A program made the position numbers and the translations under genes. Below are positions 9,413-20,648 of a stretch of 64,000 nt of DNA, in pieces. This stretch comes from Nautilia sp. PV-1. GTDB taxonomy: Bacteria; Campylobacterota; Campylobacteria; Campylobacterales; Nautiliaceae. Below the pieces are notes generated by a model. That model saw nothing but the letters and a program-made list of their open reading frames with translations, was not told where the DNA came from and did not search any database. The first letter of the stretch is position 1, and each line of letters starts with the position of its first letter. The DNA is taken from the NCBI RefSeq assembly GCF_004006315.1, contig NZ_CP026530.1, positions 439,618-503,617 on the forward strand, written 5' to 3'.

Positions 9413-10871
9413 GTTCTCCTCTTTTTACTATTGTGTATGTAGGGTATGCTATCGTTATATCTTCTTCGTTATTGAAAGCTTCGATTATTTCCGCAGAAAT
9501 GTTGCTTCTAAGATTAAGAGGCGTATAATTGTTAAGATACCAGCAGCTGATTCTGATACCGTTGTCTTCTATAAATGTATAAATTCTGGGCTCAACGTTT
9601 GCGTTTTTAATATGGTATTCCGATTTTAGCTTTTGAAGTCTTCTTTTGGTTATGTCGGTATAACCTTTTGAATATTTGCTTACTATTTCTTTTGCAAGAT
9701 ATACGGCTTTTTTATGGTTTGAATCAAACGTAATGGTAATATCTATACCGTCCCATACCGTTGACATTCCGTGATGGGTGTAGTTAAAAACCGGGTTTGT
9801 AAATATTATATTGTTAGGAATAAAAACGATTCTTCCGGCTCTTCTGTTATACAGGTAAGTTGTAAGAGTTACGTCTTCGTAAATTACGATTCTGGTCATG
9901 GTAATGTCTATAACATCTCCCACTATTCTTACCTGGCCGTTTTGAAGATATATTTTTATTCTGTCTCCGACTTTAAAGTTTCCGCTGGTCATAATCACAA
10001 ACCAGCCAAAGATATTCATAAACCAGTCTTTCATAGCGATGGCAATACCTGCTGAAGCAAATCCCACAATGGTAATCAGATAAGTTGCGTTATTGATATA
10101 GAAAAATGAAATTATAATAAGGATGACTGTAGCGTTTATGAAGTTTAATATTTTATTAGTTAAATAAAAAGACTCCTCTTTTACGTATTTTCTCACGGCT
10201 AATTTTATAAGCATGAAAATAAATATACTGATTGCTATTGAAATTACAAGGGATATGAGCTTATTGATTTCTTTATTGATCTCTTTTTTTACTTTCTGTT
10301 TGTATATTTTGGATTCGGCTTCGAGGGTTTTAAGTTTAGTTTTATATATGTTGTTTATTACTATAAAATCCTGAATCGTCTGTTTAAGCTCGCTGTCTTT
10401 TATGTTCAGTTTTTTATTTAGTTTATCAAGCTGCAGCAGCATATTTAAAGTCTGTTTGAAATACTCATATGTTTTAAAGTTTTCGTTTATTACGTTGTCT
10501 ACTTCTTTTTCATAGTTTAATGCGTTAAATATCTGAAAAGGGTTGTTTACGACGGGAGGTTTCGGCAACTCTTTTATTTTTATAAGCGTTGTAAATATAT
10601 TTCTGTTTTTACTCAGCAGTTCAAGCTCTGTTTTTAGCTGGTCAAGTTTATTTTTATATTTAGTGGGGTTTTTTCTTGCAAGTTTTTCAAGCGTATATAT
10701 TTTGTTTTGAAGTTTTTTGTAATTTAAATAAGACTGATAGTTAATAAAAAATTCGTCTTTTTTTAACAGTTCGTAAATATTCTGCTTTTTGGTTTTCATA
10801 GCCGTAATGTTGGTATCGTTTGTATTTGCAAACAGGGATAAAAAGAATAATAAAAAAACTATTATTCTCAT
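9378..10871 (-). CDS. Mechanosensitive ion channel, MscS family
   Basis: 497 residues. An N-terminal signal peptide is followed by a periplasmic helical/coiled-coil region (about 25-205), several membrane spans (about 205-300) and the MscS pore helix plus cytoplasmic beta domain. Visible family features include the Gly/Ala-rich pore segment VGFASAGIAIAMKDW, followed by NIFGWFVI and KVGDRIKI. It would release solutes on hypo-osmotic shock. The larger size than E. coli MscS (286) is explained by the extra N-terminal domain. It sits between aroB (4 nt overlap) and udg, an order I remember from Campylobacter. Confidence 0.9.
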   Translation of the reverse strand: MRIIVFLLFFLSLFANTNDTNITAMKTKKQNIYELLKKDEFFINYQSYLNYKKLQNKIYTLEKLARKNPTKYKNKLDQLKTELELLSKNRNIFTTLIKIKELPKPPVVNNPFQIFNALNYEKEVDNVINENFKTYEYFKQTLNMLLQLDKLNKKLNIKDSELKQTIQDFIVINNIYKTKLKTLEAESKIYKQKVKKEINKEINKLISLVISIAISIFIFMLIKLAVRKYVKEESFYLTNKILNFINATVILIIISFFYINNATYLITIVGFASAGIAIAMKDWFMNIFGWFVIMTSGNFKVGDRIKIYLQNGQVRIVGDVIDITMTRIVIYEDVTLTTYLYNRRAGRIVFIPNNIIFTNPVFNYTHHGMSTVWDGIDITITFDSNHKKAVYLAKEIVSKYSKGYTDITKRRLQKLKSEYHIKNANVEPRIYTFIEDNGIRISCWYLNNYTPLNLRSNISAEIIEAFNNEEDITIAYPTYTIVKRGEHEEPDKTETPV

Positions 10872-11893
10872 TTAGCGAACTTTTCCAGTACTTCTAATAT
10901 AATCTGTCTGTCTATGTTTTCTACTATTTTGTATTTTCCGATTTTTTCGGGAATTATGAATTTTATTTTATTGTCAAGCGTTTTTTTGTCTGCAAAAAAA
11001 TGCTCGTAAAATTCGTTAATGTCTTTTATCTGATATGAAGTCGGAAGCGAATGTTTTTCAAGCAGTTTTTTAATTCTTAACGCCTCTTCTTCGCTTAACA
11101 GGCCTAATTTTACCGAAAGCTCGTTTGCCATTACCATACCTATAGCCACTGCTTCACCGTGCAGGTATGTTTTGTAGTTTGTCAGATTTTCTATAACATG
11201 TCCGAATGTGTGTCCGTAATTAAGGACGCTTCTTATGCCTTTTTCTTTTTCGTCCTGGTTAACGACCCATGCTTTGATTTCTACCGACCTTTTTATTATT
11301 TCTTCTATCTTAAGAGTCTCTTTTTCAAGATTTTCGAAAAAGTCTTTATCAAACATTACCGCCATTTTAATAACTTCTGCCATACCTGCCGCAAATTCTC
11401 TTTTCGGCAGTGTTGATAGGAAATGCGTGTCGATGTATACGACTTCAGGCTGGTAAAACGCACCTATGAGGTTTTTGCCGTATTTGTTGTTGATTCCGGT
11501 TTTTCCGCCTACAGAACTGTCAACCATTGAAAGCAGGGTGGTAGGGATTTGAATAAAATCTATTCCTCTTAAAAATATCGAAGCTGCAAAACCGCTCATA
11601 TCTCCTATAACTCCGCCTCCGAACGCTATAACAATACTGTTTCTGTCATATTTTGCGTCGAACATCCTGTCAAGAGCATATGTAATATATTCCATTGTTT
11701 TATATTCTTCACCGTCCGGGATAGTGATGATTTTAAGCTCTTTTGCCTTTAACCTGTTTAAAAGATAGTTTAAATGATAACCGGCTACCGTAGGATTTGT
11801 TATTACGGCTACTTTTTTATCCAAAGTTATTTCCGGAAGCTGCTGTATCAGTATGTCGTATGATTTATTTGGTGTTTTGATGTTTACTTTCAT
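10868..11893 (-). CDS. aroB: 3-dehydroquinate synthase
   Basis: 341 residues; the second step of the shikimate pathway, DAHP to 3-dehydroquinate, NAD- and metal-dependent. The glycine-rich NAD motif FGGGVIGDMSGF is at 91-102, followed by FIQIPTTLLSMVDSSVGGKTGIN and the metal-ligand segment LNYGHTFGHVIE. A good Shine-Dalgarno (AAGGA) precedes ATG. Length is normal. It overlaps mscS by 4 nt and follows the TrkA_C-like gene by 8 nt. Confidence 0.97.
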   Translation of the reverse strand: MKVNIKTPNKSYDILIQQLPEITLDKKVAVITNPTVAGYHLNYLLNRLKAKELKIITIPDGEEYKTMEYITYALDRMFDAKYDRNSIVIAFGGGVIGDMSGFAASIFLRGIDFIQIPTTLLSMVDSSVGGKTGINNKYGKNLIGAFYQPEVVYIDTHFLSTLPKREFAAGMAEVIKMAVMFDKDFFENLEKETLKIEEIIKRSVEIKAWVVNQDEKEKGIRSVLNYGHTFGHVIENLTNYKTYLHGEAVAIGMVMANELSVKLGLLSEEEALRIKKLLEKHSLPTSYQIKDINEFYEHFFADKKTLDNKIKFIIPEKIGKYKIVENIDRQIILEVLEKFAK

Positions 11894-11901
11894 TGCTGTC
11901 C

Positions 11902-13293
11902 TTATTTTACTGGTATTAAAAATTGATTGAATTTATTTAAAAACAGGTATGAATATTCCATTTTAGGATTTAAAACCTGCCACAGTTTAGGCACCGGTTT
12001 TGTAGTGAACGGCGAAATAATACACTGATTATCTATATTGTTCAGTTCAAATATCGGGTTGTCTTTTGTTTTTTCAATGTGTACGTCTTTGAAATTAAAC
12101 AGTTTTGCAAAATTCGTAAGATATTCTATTAGTTCGGTGTGTGTATTTTCCGGGTCGCCGTCTATAAACGTTAACGGTTTTTCAAGCTGAAACGAAAGAT
12201 CGAATATTACCGATGCAATAGATTTAATTTCGTTTTCCTGCAGCAGTACTTTAATTCCTTTGCATTTTTTTATTGATTCTTCGCCTTTTTTGAAAATAGG
12301 AAGTTTAATGTCGTAGAAAAATGTTGAATATTTAAAGAAAAATTCGTTGTTTGTTATGATAAGACCGATATTATACGTATCTGCGTCTTTTTTAAGGCAT
12401 TCTTTGTATGATGTTTCGTAATAATCGGAAAGAATTTCTATATTGTTGAATTTGTAGAGTTTATAAATCTGATTATTGATGGAAGGATTGATTATTTTTA
12501 TAATAAGTTTTTTGTTTTTAAGTTTTCTGTGTAAAAACAGAGCTGATTTTAAAAGAGCCGATATCTCTTTTTGTTCCATGTTTTTCATATCAAGCAGCAG
12601 GTATATATTTTGTCCGTAAGGCTGCGGAAAAGCGCCTATGTTTTTTTTGATTTTATTAAAAAGGTCTTTAAGGGCTTCAGGTTCTCCTACAAGCAGCAGC
12701 TTGTCGTTTGGCAGTATCATAGTGTTTTCGTTTATTAGTCTCAGTTCGTTGTTTCTGTAAATGGCGGCGATTTTTGCCTCTTTGTTTTCTAGTTTGCTTG
12801 GATGCAGGTATACAAATGGAGAGTGGGGAGGCACTTCAACTTCCAGTATTTCTCCTATTCCCAGCCCTATATCCCTGGCAAAAAGTGGAACGCCGGGAAG
12901 GAAATCGATAACTTTATTTGTCAGAAGTTCAGGTATGTCGATAATTTCTATATTGTTTTGCTGAGGTATTTCAAAATCCAGCCAGAATTTTACGAATAAA
13001 ATAGGAACTTTTTTATCAAGGGAGTTTTTCAGTATAAATTCGGCTTCTTTTTTATTTTTAACGAGTATAACTATTTTATTGAGGTTTTCTTTATGAAGCA
13101 GATTTTTATAAAGTTCGTATGCATAAAAATTTATCTTATAAAAAAAGAGGTTTTCTTTTTCGTTAAATCCGTTTTTGATTTCGTCTTCTTCGTATATTAT
13201 GTGAAATTCGCCCAGATTTAAATAATTATCCGAAATTTTTTTAATAAGCAGAGTCGCTTCCTGACAGCCTGCAAATACTAATATTTTATTCAA
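11902..13293 (-). CDS. TrkA/RCK-like protein (COG3400 type)
   Basis: 463 residues. The N-terminus MNKILVFAGCQEATLLIKKI has the start of a Rossmann-like nucleotide-binding fold but lacks a clean GxGxxG. Residues about 148-215 (EILEVEVPPHSPFVYLHPS ... LPNDKLLLVGEPEALKDLF) look like a TrkA_C/RCK_C domain, which in potassium-uptake regulators binds ligands. No channel or transporter partner is adjacent; the MscS gene two positions downstream is the nearest. Regulation of ion flux is possible but inferred. It is divergent from tgt, sharing a 79-nt gap. Confidence 0.7.
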   Translation of the reverse strand: MNKILVFAGCQEATLLIKKISDNYLNLGEFHIIYEEDEIKNGFNEKENLFFYKINFYAYELYKNLLHKENLNKIVILVKNKKEAEFILKNSLDKKVPILFVKFWLDFEIPQQNNIEIIDIPELLTNKVIDFLPGVPLFARDIGLGIGEILEVEVPPHSPFVYLHPSKLENKEAKIAAIYRNNELRLINENTMILPNDKLLLVGEPEALKDLFNKIKKNIGAFPQPYGQNIYLLLDMKNMEQKEISALLKSALFLHRKLKNKKLIIKIINPSINNQIYKLYKFNNIEILSDYYETSYKECLKKDADTYNIGLIITNNEFFFKYSTFFYDIKLPIFKKGEESIKKCKGIKVLLQENEIKSIASVIFDLSFQLEKPLTFIDGDPENTHTELIEYLTNFAKLFNFKDVHIEKTKDNPIFELNNIDNQCIISPFTTKPVPKLWQVLNPKMEYSYLFLNKFNQFLIPVK

Positions 13294-13340
13294 GCAGTTC
13301 CTTTTGATAAAATTTCATAAAATTATATCATACGTCGATT

Positions 13341-15579
<2,239 letters not shown>

Positions 15580-16428
15580 TTACGTCCTATACTTAACAGG
15601 CAGCTGTTTAAATTCTATACCTTTTTTTACACTTTTTACTTTTCCGTTTTCGTCAATAATGAATGTGACTTCTTTTTCTGCACCCATATGGTCGGTAGAA
15701 AGGATTTTTAAGATTATTTCATTGTTTTTTATTTCTATGCTTTCCGGTTTTTCATCCATTCCCAGGTCTATTGATTCGGCCCATACTGTTTTATTGTCAA
15801 GTGTTTTATAAGCAATAATCACGTCTTGAGAAGTGTTTTGTGTTGTGCCTATGATTAAAATGCCTTTTTTATAAGGTTTTATAAATGTTACGTCATCCAT
15901 ATTCGGTGTTGAAAGTGTTATGTCTTTATTGTTTTGGGAATAAATTACAATGTCTGAACTGCTGTTTGGCGAGTATTGTGTAACGGCTACATATGTTTTG
16001 CCGTTTATCATTATAAAGTCTCTTGCAAGATCGTATTTTTTCCCGTAATAAGTTATTTTATCAAGTTTTCCGTTTAAATCGTATTCTAAAAATGCGACTC
16101 TGTTTTTGTTCTGGTCATATCCGAGTATGTAGAGTTTGCCGTCTTTTACTTCCGATTTAACGGCATCTAAAAGTATCGGAGTGACTTTTTTCCATATCAG
16201 ATTGTAATTTTTGTCAATTTTATATATTGCCGTACCGTTAGGATCCGGAATAATAAAAATATATGCGTTTTTGCCCGCTTTCATTAAAGCATTTTCATTT
16301 ACGCCGTATTTGTCAAGAAGACTTATGCTTTTAAAGCTTATCGGTTTTACGTTTTGCTGCTGTGCAGTAGTTGCACATCCAGTAAAAAACACAATCCCCG
16401 CTAACGGTATCCATAATAATTTATTCAT
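15580..16428 (-). CDS. Lipoprotein of unknown function
   Basis: 282 residues with a lipoprotein signal peptide, MNKLLWIPLAGIVFFTGCATT, lipobox FTGC with Cys18. The mature part is a succession of short beta strands with turns such as KDGKLYILGYDQNKN and DNKTVWAESIDLG, suggesting a beta-propeller-like fold similar to PQQ/YncE-type repeat proteins. No catalytic motif is seen. It lies immediately (0 nt gap) upstream of the PilZ gene and 9 nt downstream of rsmD in the same direction. Confidence 0.65.
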   Translation of the reverse strand: MNKLLWIPLAGIVFFTGCATTAQQQNVKPISFKSISLLDKYGVNENALMKAGKNAYIFIIPDPNGTAIYKIDKNYNLIWKKVTPILLDAVKSEVKDGKLYILGYDQNKNRVAFLEYDLNGKLDKITYYGKKYDLARDFIMINGKTYVAVTQYSPNSSSDIVIYSQNNKDITLSTPNMDDVTFIKPYKKGILIIGTTQNTSQDVIIAYKTLDNKTVWAESIDLGMDEKPESIEIKNNEIILKILSTDHMGAEKEVTFIIDENGKVKSVKKGIEFKQLPVKYRT

Positions 16429-16437
16429 AATTTTCCT

Positions 16438-17016
16438 TTACTCATAATAAGTTACGGAACTTTTTCCGAATTTTCTTGTTTTGATTTTTTTATATAATCC
16501 CAGTTCTTCAGGGAAATCATAATCGCTTTGATGTTCTATTAAGATTTTTTCAACATTGATTTTTGGAAGCTGTTTTATCAGCTGTTTAACTTTTTCGTAA
16601 ATATCTTCATAGCCTTCTCTTATTGCAAAAGGAGGGTCGAAATAGAAAAACGCTTTATCCCTGTCTCTTTTTAGTTTTTCAATTACATCCCATACAGTTT
16701 CAAAACTGTCTCCCAAAATAATTTCACATTTTTCAGGATCCATTGAATCGATGTTTTTTTTCAAAACTTTTGCAGCTTCCGGATCTTTTTCCAGGAAATA
16801 TGCTTTTTTTGCACCTCTGCTTACGGCTTCCAGGCCTATGCTTCCGACACCGCTGAACATTTCAACCCATGTGGAATCCGGCACTTCCCACTGCAGGGTG
16901 TTAAAAACGCTTTCTTTAAGTATGTTTTTGGTGCTTCTTGTGACTTCTTTGTTTCCCATATAAAGTTTTTTGCCTCTGTATTTGCCGCCGATAATTTTTA
17001 TGTTACTTTTTTCCAT
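16438..17016 (-). CDS. rsmD: 16S rRNA (guanine-N2)-methyltransferase RsmD
   Basis: 192 residues. RsmD methylates G966 of 16S rRNA in the small subunit using SAM. Characteristic features are the N-terminal IIGGKYRGKKL and TRSTKNILKESVFN (family hallmark RPT-x-x-R-E-alpha region), the SAM motif VEMFSGVGSIGLEAVSRGA and the catalytic FDPPF (a DPPF version of the N-methyltransferase D/N-P-P-Y/F motif). Length normal. It overlaps the small gene upstream by 14 nt. Confidence 0.93.
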   Translation of the reverse strand: MEKSNIKIIGGKYRGKKLYMGNKEVTRSTKNILKESVFNTLQWEVPDSTWVEMFSGVGSIGLEAVSRGAKKAYFLEKDPEAAKVLKKNIDSMDPEKCEIILGDSFETVWDVIEKLKRDRDKAFFYFDPPFAIREGYEDIYEKVKQLIKQLPKINVEKILIEHQSDYDFPEELGLYKKIKTRKFGKSSVTYYE

Positions 17017-17293
17017 CGTACTCCTTTAATATTTCTAAAAGCTCTTCCCTGAATTTTTCAAACGCTTTGTTTATTTTTTCTTCCAGGCTTTCTGTTTTTA
17101 CAGGTATCTGTTTTTCCAACTGCATGTAAAGTGTTGTTTTGGTAAAAGGCTTTTTAATGTCTTTTCCGATTAGTATTCCGTCAATATCCGGATTGTCGGT
17201 AATAATTATACCTTTTTCGCTTAAACTGTCTTTTAAAAAATATTCAAGTGTATGTTGTAAAAGCGGAGAATTGCATTTTATTTTATACTGCAT
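17003..17293 (-). CDS. Small hypothetical protein, divergent from flaG
   Basis: 96 residues, no signal peptide. The N-terminal half alternates short strands (MQYKIKCNSPLLQHTLEYFL ... IIITDNPDIDGILIGKDI), the C-terminal 35 residues form a charged helix (EEKINKAFEKFREELLEILKEY). I do not recognise the family. It overlaps rsmD by 14 nt and starts 97 nt from flaG in the opposite direction, so the intergenic region serves both. Confidence 0.6.
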   Translation of the reverse strand: MQYKIKCNSPLLQHTLEYFLKDSLSEKGIIITDNPDIDGILIGKDIKKPFTKTTLYMQLEKQIPVKTESLEEKINKAFEKFREELLEILKEYDGKK

Positions 17294-17336
17294 TTGAAAC
17301 CTTCGGGAATAGTTTTAAGAAATTCTATCAAAAAAT

Positions 17337-17363
17337 TAAATTATTTTATATTTTTGACGATAT
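17337..17363 (+). promoter_or_regulatory. Sigma-28 (FliA) promoter of flaG-fliD-fliS
   Basis: TAAATTAT (17337-17344), 11 nt, then GACGATAT (17356-17363). The spacing equals the flagellar consensus TAAAGTTT-N11-GCCGATAA, and CGATAT fits the CGATWT -10 form used in Campylobacterota. It lies 28 nt before the flaG start. Confidence 0.75.
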
Positions 17364-17390
17364 TGTTACAGATTAAAAAAGGGGTTTGTT

Positions 17391-17771
17391 ATGGACGTTT
17401 TTAGCAATATAAAAAACGTAGCACAAAAAACGCAGAATTTAGATAATATTACAAATCAGAACAGTACGAAACACGTGCAGGTTGAAAAGGTAAATAAATT
17501 ATCTAACGAACAGCATGATATTATAGAATCGCAGGATAAAAACAAATTAAAAAAAGAATTGCAAAAGCTTACAGAGGAGCTGAATAAGGCGTTAAACCCT
17601 CTTAATACGACGCTTAAGTTTCATTTTAACGATAAAATTGACGAACTGACTGTAAAAGTTGTGGATACTAAAAATGATAAAGTTATAAGAGAATATCCTC
17701 CAAAAGAAGCGTTGGAATTAATGGAAAAAATGAGGGAAGTAGTAGGATTGCTATTTGATAAGAAAGGATAA
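17391..17771 (+). CDS. flaG: FlaG-family flagellar protein
   Basis: 126 residues. A variable polar N-terminus precedes the FlaG domain (about 60-126): ALNPLNTTLKFHFND ... LTVKVVDTKNDKVIREYPP ... LMEKMREVVGLLFD. FlaG influences filament length or organisation in several polar flagellates. It has a strong Shine-Dalgarno (AAAAAAGGGG) and is the first gene of the fliD operon, 3 nt upstream of fliD, behind a sigma-28-type promoter. Confidence 0.92.
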   Translation: MDVFSNIKNVAQKTQNLDNITNQNSTKHVQVEKVNKLSNEQHDIIESQDKNKLKKELQKLTEELNKALNPLNTTLKFHFNDKIDELTVKVVDTKNDKVIREYPPKEALELMEKMREVVGLLFDKKG

Positions 17772-17774
17772 GCG

Positions 17775-19484
17775 ATGGCAGATTTAGGTATTTTAAGTTC
17801 ATTAGGAGCCGGAAGTAACGGCGTATTAAGTTACGACGTTATTGATAAATTAAAAAAAGCCGATGAGGATATGATGGTAAAACCTCTTGAAGATAAACTT
17901 GATTTGTTAAAGAAAAAAGAGAGCGCTTTATCACAGTTTATTACAATAGGGTCTACCGTTAAAACGGATATTTTGGATTTAGCGGACGGCACCCTGTTTG
18001 CAAAGGTAAATACTACTGTAAACGGAAGCAGCGTAAGCGTAACCGCTAATGACGGGGTTGAGCCTCAGAGTTTTGATATTAATGTTTCTCAGCTTGCGCA
18101 AAACGACGTATATCAGTCTAAAGGTTATGCGTCAACTGATTCTCTAATAAACGGCTCAGGAACTTCACAGGATATTACTATCGGTACAGGAGGTACACAG
18201 ACAACAATATCAATACCTGCCGGTGCAACGCTTCAAGACCTCAAAGATGCTATTAATAATGCAAATGCTGGAGTTACCGCTTCTATTATCGATACAGGTA
18301 TAGGAGACGATCCTTATAAACTTGTTTTAAAAGCTAATGAAACCGGTAAAGATAATTATATTGAGTTTAATTATTCCGGAATTGACGATTTGGGATTAAA
18401 CGCCACTAATTATACTTCTGCTACATATTCTTCGGATACCGATTTGGTTAACAACAGCGGAAGCGATCAGACGTTCAATATTGATGTAAACGGAACAACT
18501 TATTCAATGAACGTAGCTGACGGGACAACCGTAAGCGATTTTATAAATGCTCTAAACAGCGGAGATTTAAAAGATAGTGAAGGAAATTCTTTAAAAGTAA
18601 ACGCATCATATAACTCAGATACGGGTGCTATAAATTTCGGTCTTCAGGCAATAGGCGATATCAGTATTACCGATACGGGACTTACTACAAACTTTAACGA
18701 CAATACTGATTTTACAAATTCAAACAGACTGCAAACCGCGCAGGATTCTGTGTTTACGTATAACGGTGTACAGGTTGAAAGATCTTCAAACACAGTGGAT
18801 GATTTGATTACGGGTGTTACGATTAATCTTGAAAGCGAAGGAGATTCTACCGTTGATATTACATCAAACGTAGACGATATGACTAAGGCTATTCAAAAAT
18901 TTGTTGCTGATTACAATCAGATGATTTCAAATCTTCAGAGTCTTACAGCGTATGATAAAGATACCGGAAATGTGGGTCTTTTCCAAGGTGACAGTGATTT
19001 TACAATGCTTGAAAACAGATTTAGCAACGATATTTTCGGTGTTGTAATGTCTAATCAAACGACTGCCACAGATTTAAACGGAAATCAGTATACCACTACA
19101 TCAGTTTTTACGGCTGCGGATGTAGGGTTCAGTATGGATAAAACCGGAATGATAAGTTTTGATGCAGATAAATTTAAAGAAGCATATAATAAAGACCCTG
19201 ATCTTACAAACAGACTTTTTGGAGATATGTTTACGAGATTAAAAACCGATTTTGATACTAATATCACTGGAGATAAATCGAATCTTAACCTTCTTGATCA
19301 GGAAATTAAAGGGGAAGAAGATAGATATCATGACAGAATTGATGCTATGAATAAATATCTTGAAACTAAATATAATATTATGGCCAAACAGTTTGCTGCA
19401 TATGATGAAATGATTAATAAACTAAATGTTCAGAGTCAAACTTTACAGCAGACAATAGAACAGGCAATAGCGGCTAAAAAATAA
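17775..19484 (+). CDS. fliD: Flagellar filament cap protein
   Basis: 569 residues. FliD forms the cap at the filament tip that folds incoming flagellin. It has the N-terminal FliD_N domain (about 1-110, MADLGILSSLGAGSNGVL), flagellin-like repeats in the middle including two IN-type motifs (about 105-290) and FliD_C (about 300-565) with the helical end LNVQSQTLQQTIEQAIAAKK. The shared N/C-terminal heptad helices expected of axial proteins are present. Located between flaG and fliS as in related genomes. Confidence 0.95.
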   Translation: MADLGILSSLGAGSNGVLSYDVIDKLKKADEDMMVKPLEDKLDLLKKKESALSQFITIGSTVKTDILDLADGTLFAKVNTTVNGSSVSVTANDGVEPQSFDINVSQLAQNDVYQSKGYASTDSLINGSGTSQDITIGTGGTQTTISIPAGATLQDLKDAINNANAGVTASIIDTGIGDDPYKLVLKANETGKDNYIEFNYSGIDDLGLNATNYTSATYSSDTDLVNNSGSDQTFNIDVNGTTYSMNVADGTTVSDFINALNSGDLKDSEGNSLKVNASYNSDTGAINFGLQAIGDISITDTGLTTNFNDNTDFTNSNRLQTAQDSVFTYNGVQVERSSNTVDDLITGVTINLESEGDSTVDITSNVDDMTKAIQKFVADYNQMISNLQSLTAYDKDTGNVGLFQGDSDFTMLENRFSNDIFGVVMSNQTTATDLNGNQYTTTSVFTAADVGFSMDKTGMISFDADKFKEAYNKDPDLTNRLFGDMFTRLKTDFDTNITGDKSNLNLLDQEIKGEEDRYHDRIDAMNKYLETKYNIMAKQFAAYDEMINKLNVQSQTLQQTIEQAIAAKK

Positions 19485-19494
19485 AGGATGGTAA

Positions 19495-19869
19495 ATGACA
19501 TATAATAAAGCTCTTAATAGTTATAATCAAATGAACGTAAATATAGACAGACCTGAAAAATTAATACTTATGCTTTATGAAGGAGCTTTAAGATTTGCTA
19601 ATTTTGCAAAAAAAGCCATAGATGAAGGAAATATTGAAGATAAAGTAAAATATATTATTAAAACTTCAAATATTTTTATCGAGCTTATCAACTCTCTTGA
19701 TTTTGAAAAAGGCGGAGATATTGCTTATTATTTAAACGGATTATACGGATATCAGCTAGAACTTTTGGCAAAAGCCAATCTGGAAAACGACACTAAATAT
19801 TTAGACGACGTTATAAGGGTTTTAAAAGGGCTGATTGAAGCTTGGAAAGAAGAGACGGGTATCAGTTGA
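19495..19869 (+). CDS. fliS: Flagellin export chaperone FliS
   Basis: 124 residues. FliS binds the flagellin C-terminus in the cytosol and keeps it unfolded until export. The N-terminal YNKALNSYNQMNVNIDRPEKLILMLYEGALRF is the family hallmark, and the whole is a helical bundle of normal length. It follows fliD by 10 nt with its own Shine-Dalgarno (AAAGGATGG) and precedes the FliT-like gene by 1 nt. Confidence 0.95.
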   Translation: MTYNKALNSYNQMNVNIDRPEKLILMLYEGALRFANFAKKAIDEGNIEDKVKYIIKTSNIFIELINSLDFEKGGDIAYYLNGLYGYQLELLAKANLENDTKYLDDVIRVLKGLIEAWKEETGIS

Positions 19870-19870
19870 A

Positions 19871-20125
19871 ATGAAAAGTTATTTAAATGAACTGAAAGTA
19901 GCCGTAATTAATCAGGACTTAAAACTTTTAGAAAAGATTATACAAAACGATCCTGAATTTGAGAGTATAGAAGAAGCAATGGAAATACAGGCATATATAA
20001 AAGAAGCCGTTAAACTTTTACAAAAAGAAAAAGACAGGCTGTCTTTGGAAATGCAGAAAATACAGAATTTAAAAAAATTTAACAATCAGCAAAAAGAAAA
20101 CGAAACGTTTGATTTTAAAGCTTAA
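19871..20125 (+). CDS. Small helical flagellar-operon protein (FliT-like)
   Basis: 84 residues counted from ATG 19871, one nucleotide after the fliS stop; an in-frame TTG further upstream (19835) is a worse start because it lies inside fliS. The protein is almost entirely helical and charged (LNELKVAVINQDLKLLEKIIQN ... IKEAVKLLQKEKDRLSLEMQKIQNLKKF), like FliT-type export chaperones encoded after fliS. The assignment rests on position and helix content, not on motif identity. A terminator hairpin follows directly. Confidence 0.65.
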   Translation: MKSYLNELKVAVINQDLKLLEKIIQNDPEFESIEEAMEIQAYIKEAVKLLQKEKDRLSLEMQKIQNLKKFNNQQKENETFDFKA

Positions 20126-20144
20126 AAGGCTTAAAGCCTTTTAA
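20122..20144. terminator. Bidirectional terminator hairpin
   Basis: TTAAAAGGCTT and AAGCCTTTTAA form a perfect 11-bp inverted repeat with A-rich and T-rich flanks on either side. It sits between the convergent flagellar operon and the DUF302 gene, overlapping both gene ends, and could stop transcription from both directions. Confidence 0.75.
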
Positions 20145-20647
20145 AAAATAGAATATCTGAAGTGGACGAATCCTAAAATACTCTGAATGTCTCTTACTAC
20201 ATGTTCCATAATTTTCGCTTCTTTTGTTCCGCTTAACAGTCTTGTAAGAAGATAACCGTTCATAAGAGATATTTTTACTACGCCTTTACTGTTTTCATAT
20301 ACGGCTATGCTGAGAGGCATTTTTACCGCCATAAACTTAGTATCGTCGTCGCTCAGCATTTTGCCTGCGTATTTAGCGTTACAGAATTTGATAATGGCTA
20401 CTTTACCGACATCCGGACCGCCGTATTTTTTAATTTCTTCTTCCTGGTTAATAACGGTAACAACATGCCATCCGGGCTGTTTTGATATTCTTTGGGTAAT
20501 AAGGTTGACCGTTTTTTCAAAAGAATACGGGCTTACAACCTGCTTGAAAAGCATAGTTTGAGCCGAAAATTTAATTAACAGCGGAACTATGAACAACGCG
20601 GCTACAGCTCCTATTATTAATCCTCCAATAAAACTTCTTTTATTCAT
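20141..20647 (-). CDS. DUF302-domain membrane-anchored protein
   Basis: 168 residues. One N-terminal membrane anchor (GGLIIGAVAALFIVPLLI) is followed by a DUF302-like domain: SFEKTVNLITQRISKQPGWHVV ... KVAIIKFCNAKYAGKMLSDD ... MPLSIAVYENSKGVVKISLMN, ending in a short helical part. DUF302 proteins are small alpha/beta proteins of unknown role, sometimes near sulfur or copper genes. It is 1 nt downstream of the TDT carrier gene on the same strand, so the two probably work together. Confidence 0.75.
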   Translation of the reverse strand: MNKRSFIGGLIIGAVAALFIVPLLIKFSAQTMLFKQVVSPYSFEKTVNLITQRISKQPGWHVVTVINQEEEIKKYGGPDVGKVAIIKFCNAKYAGKMLSDDDTKFMAVKMPLSIAVYENSKGVVKISLMNGYLLTRLLSGTKEAKIMEHVVRDIQSILGFVHFRYSIF

Positions 20648-20648
20648 T

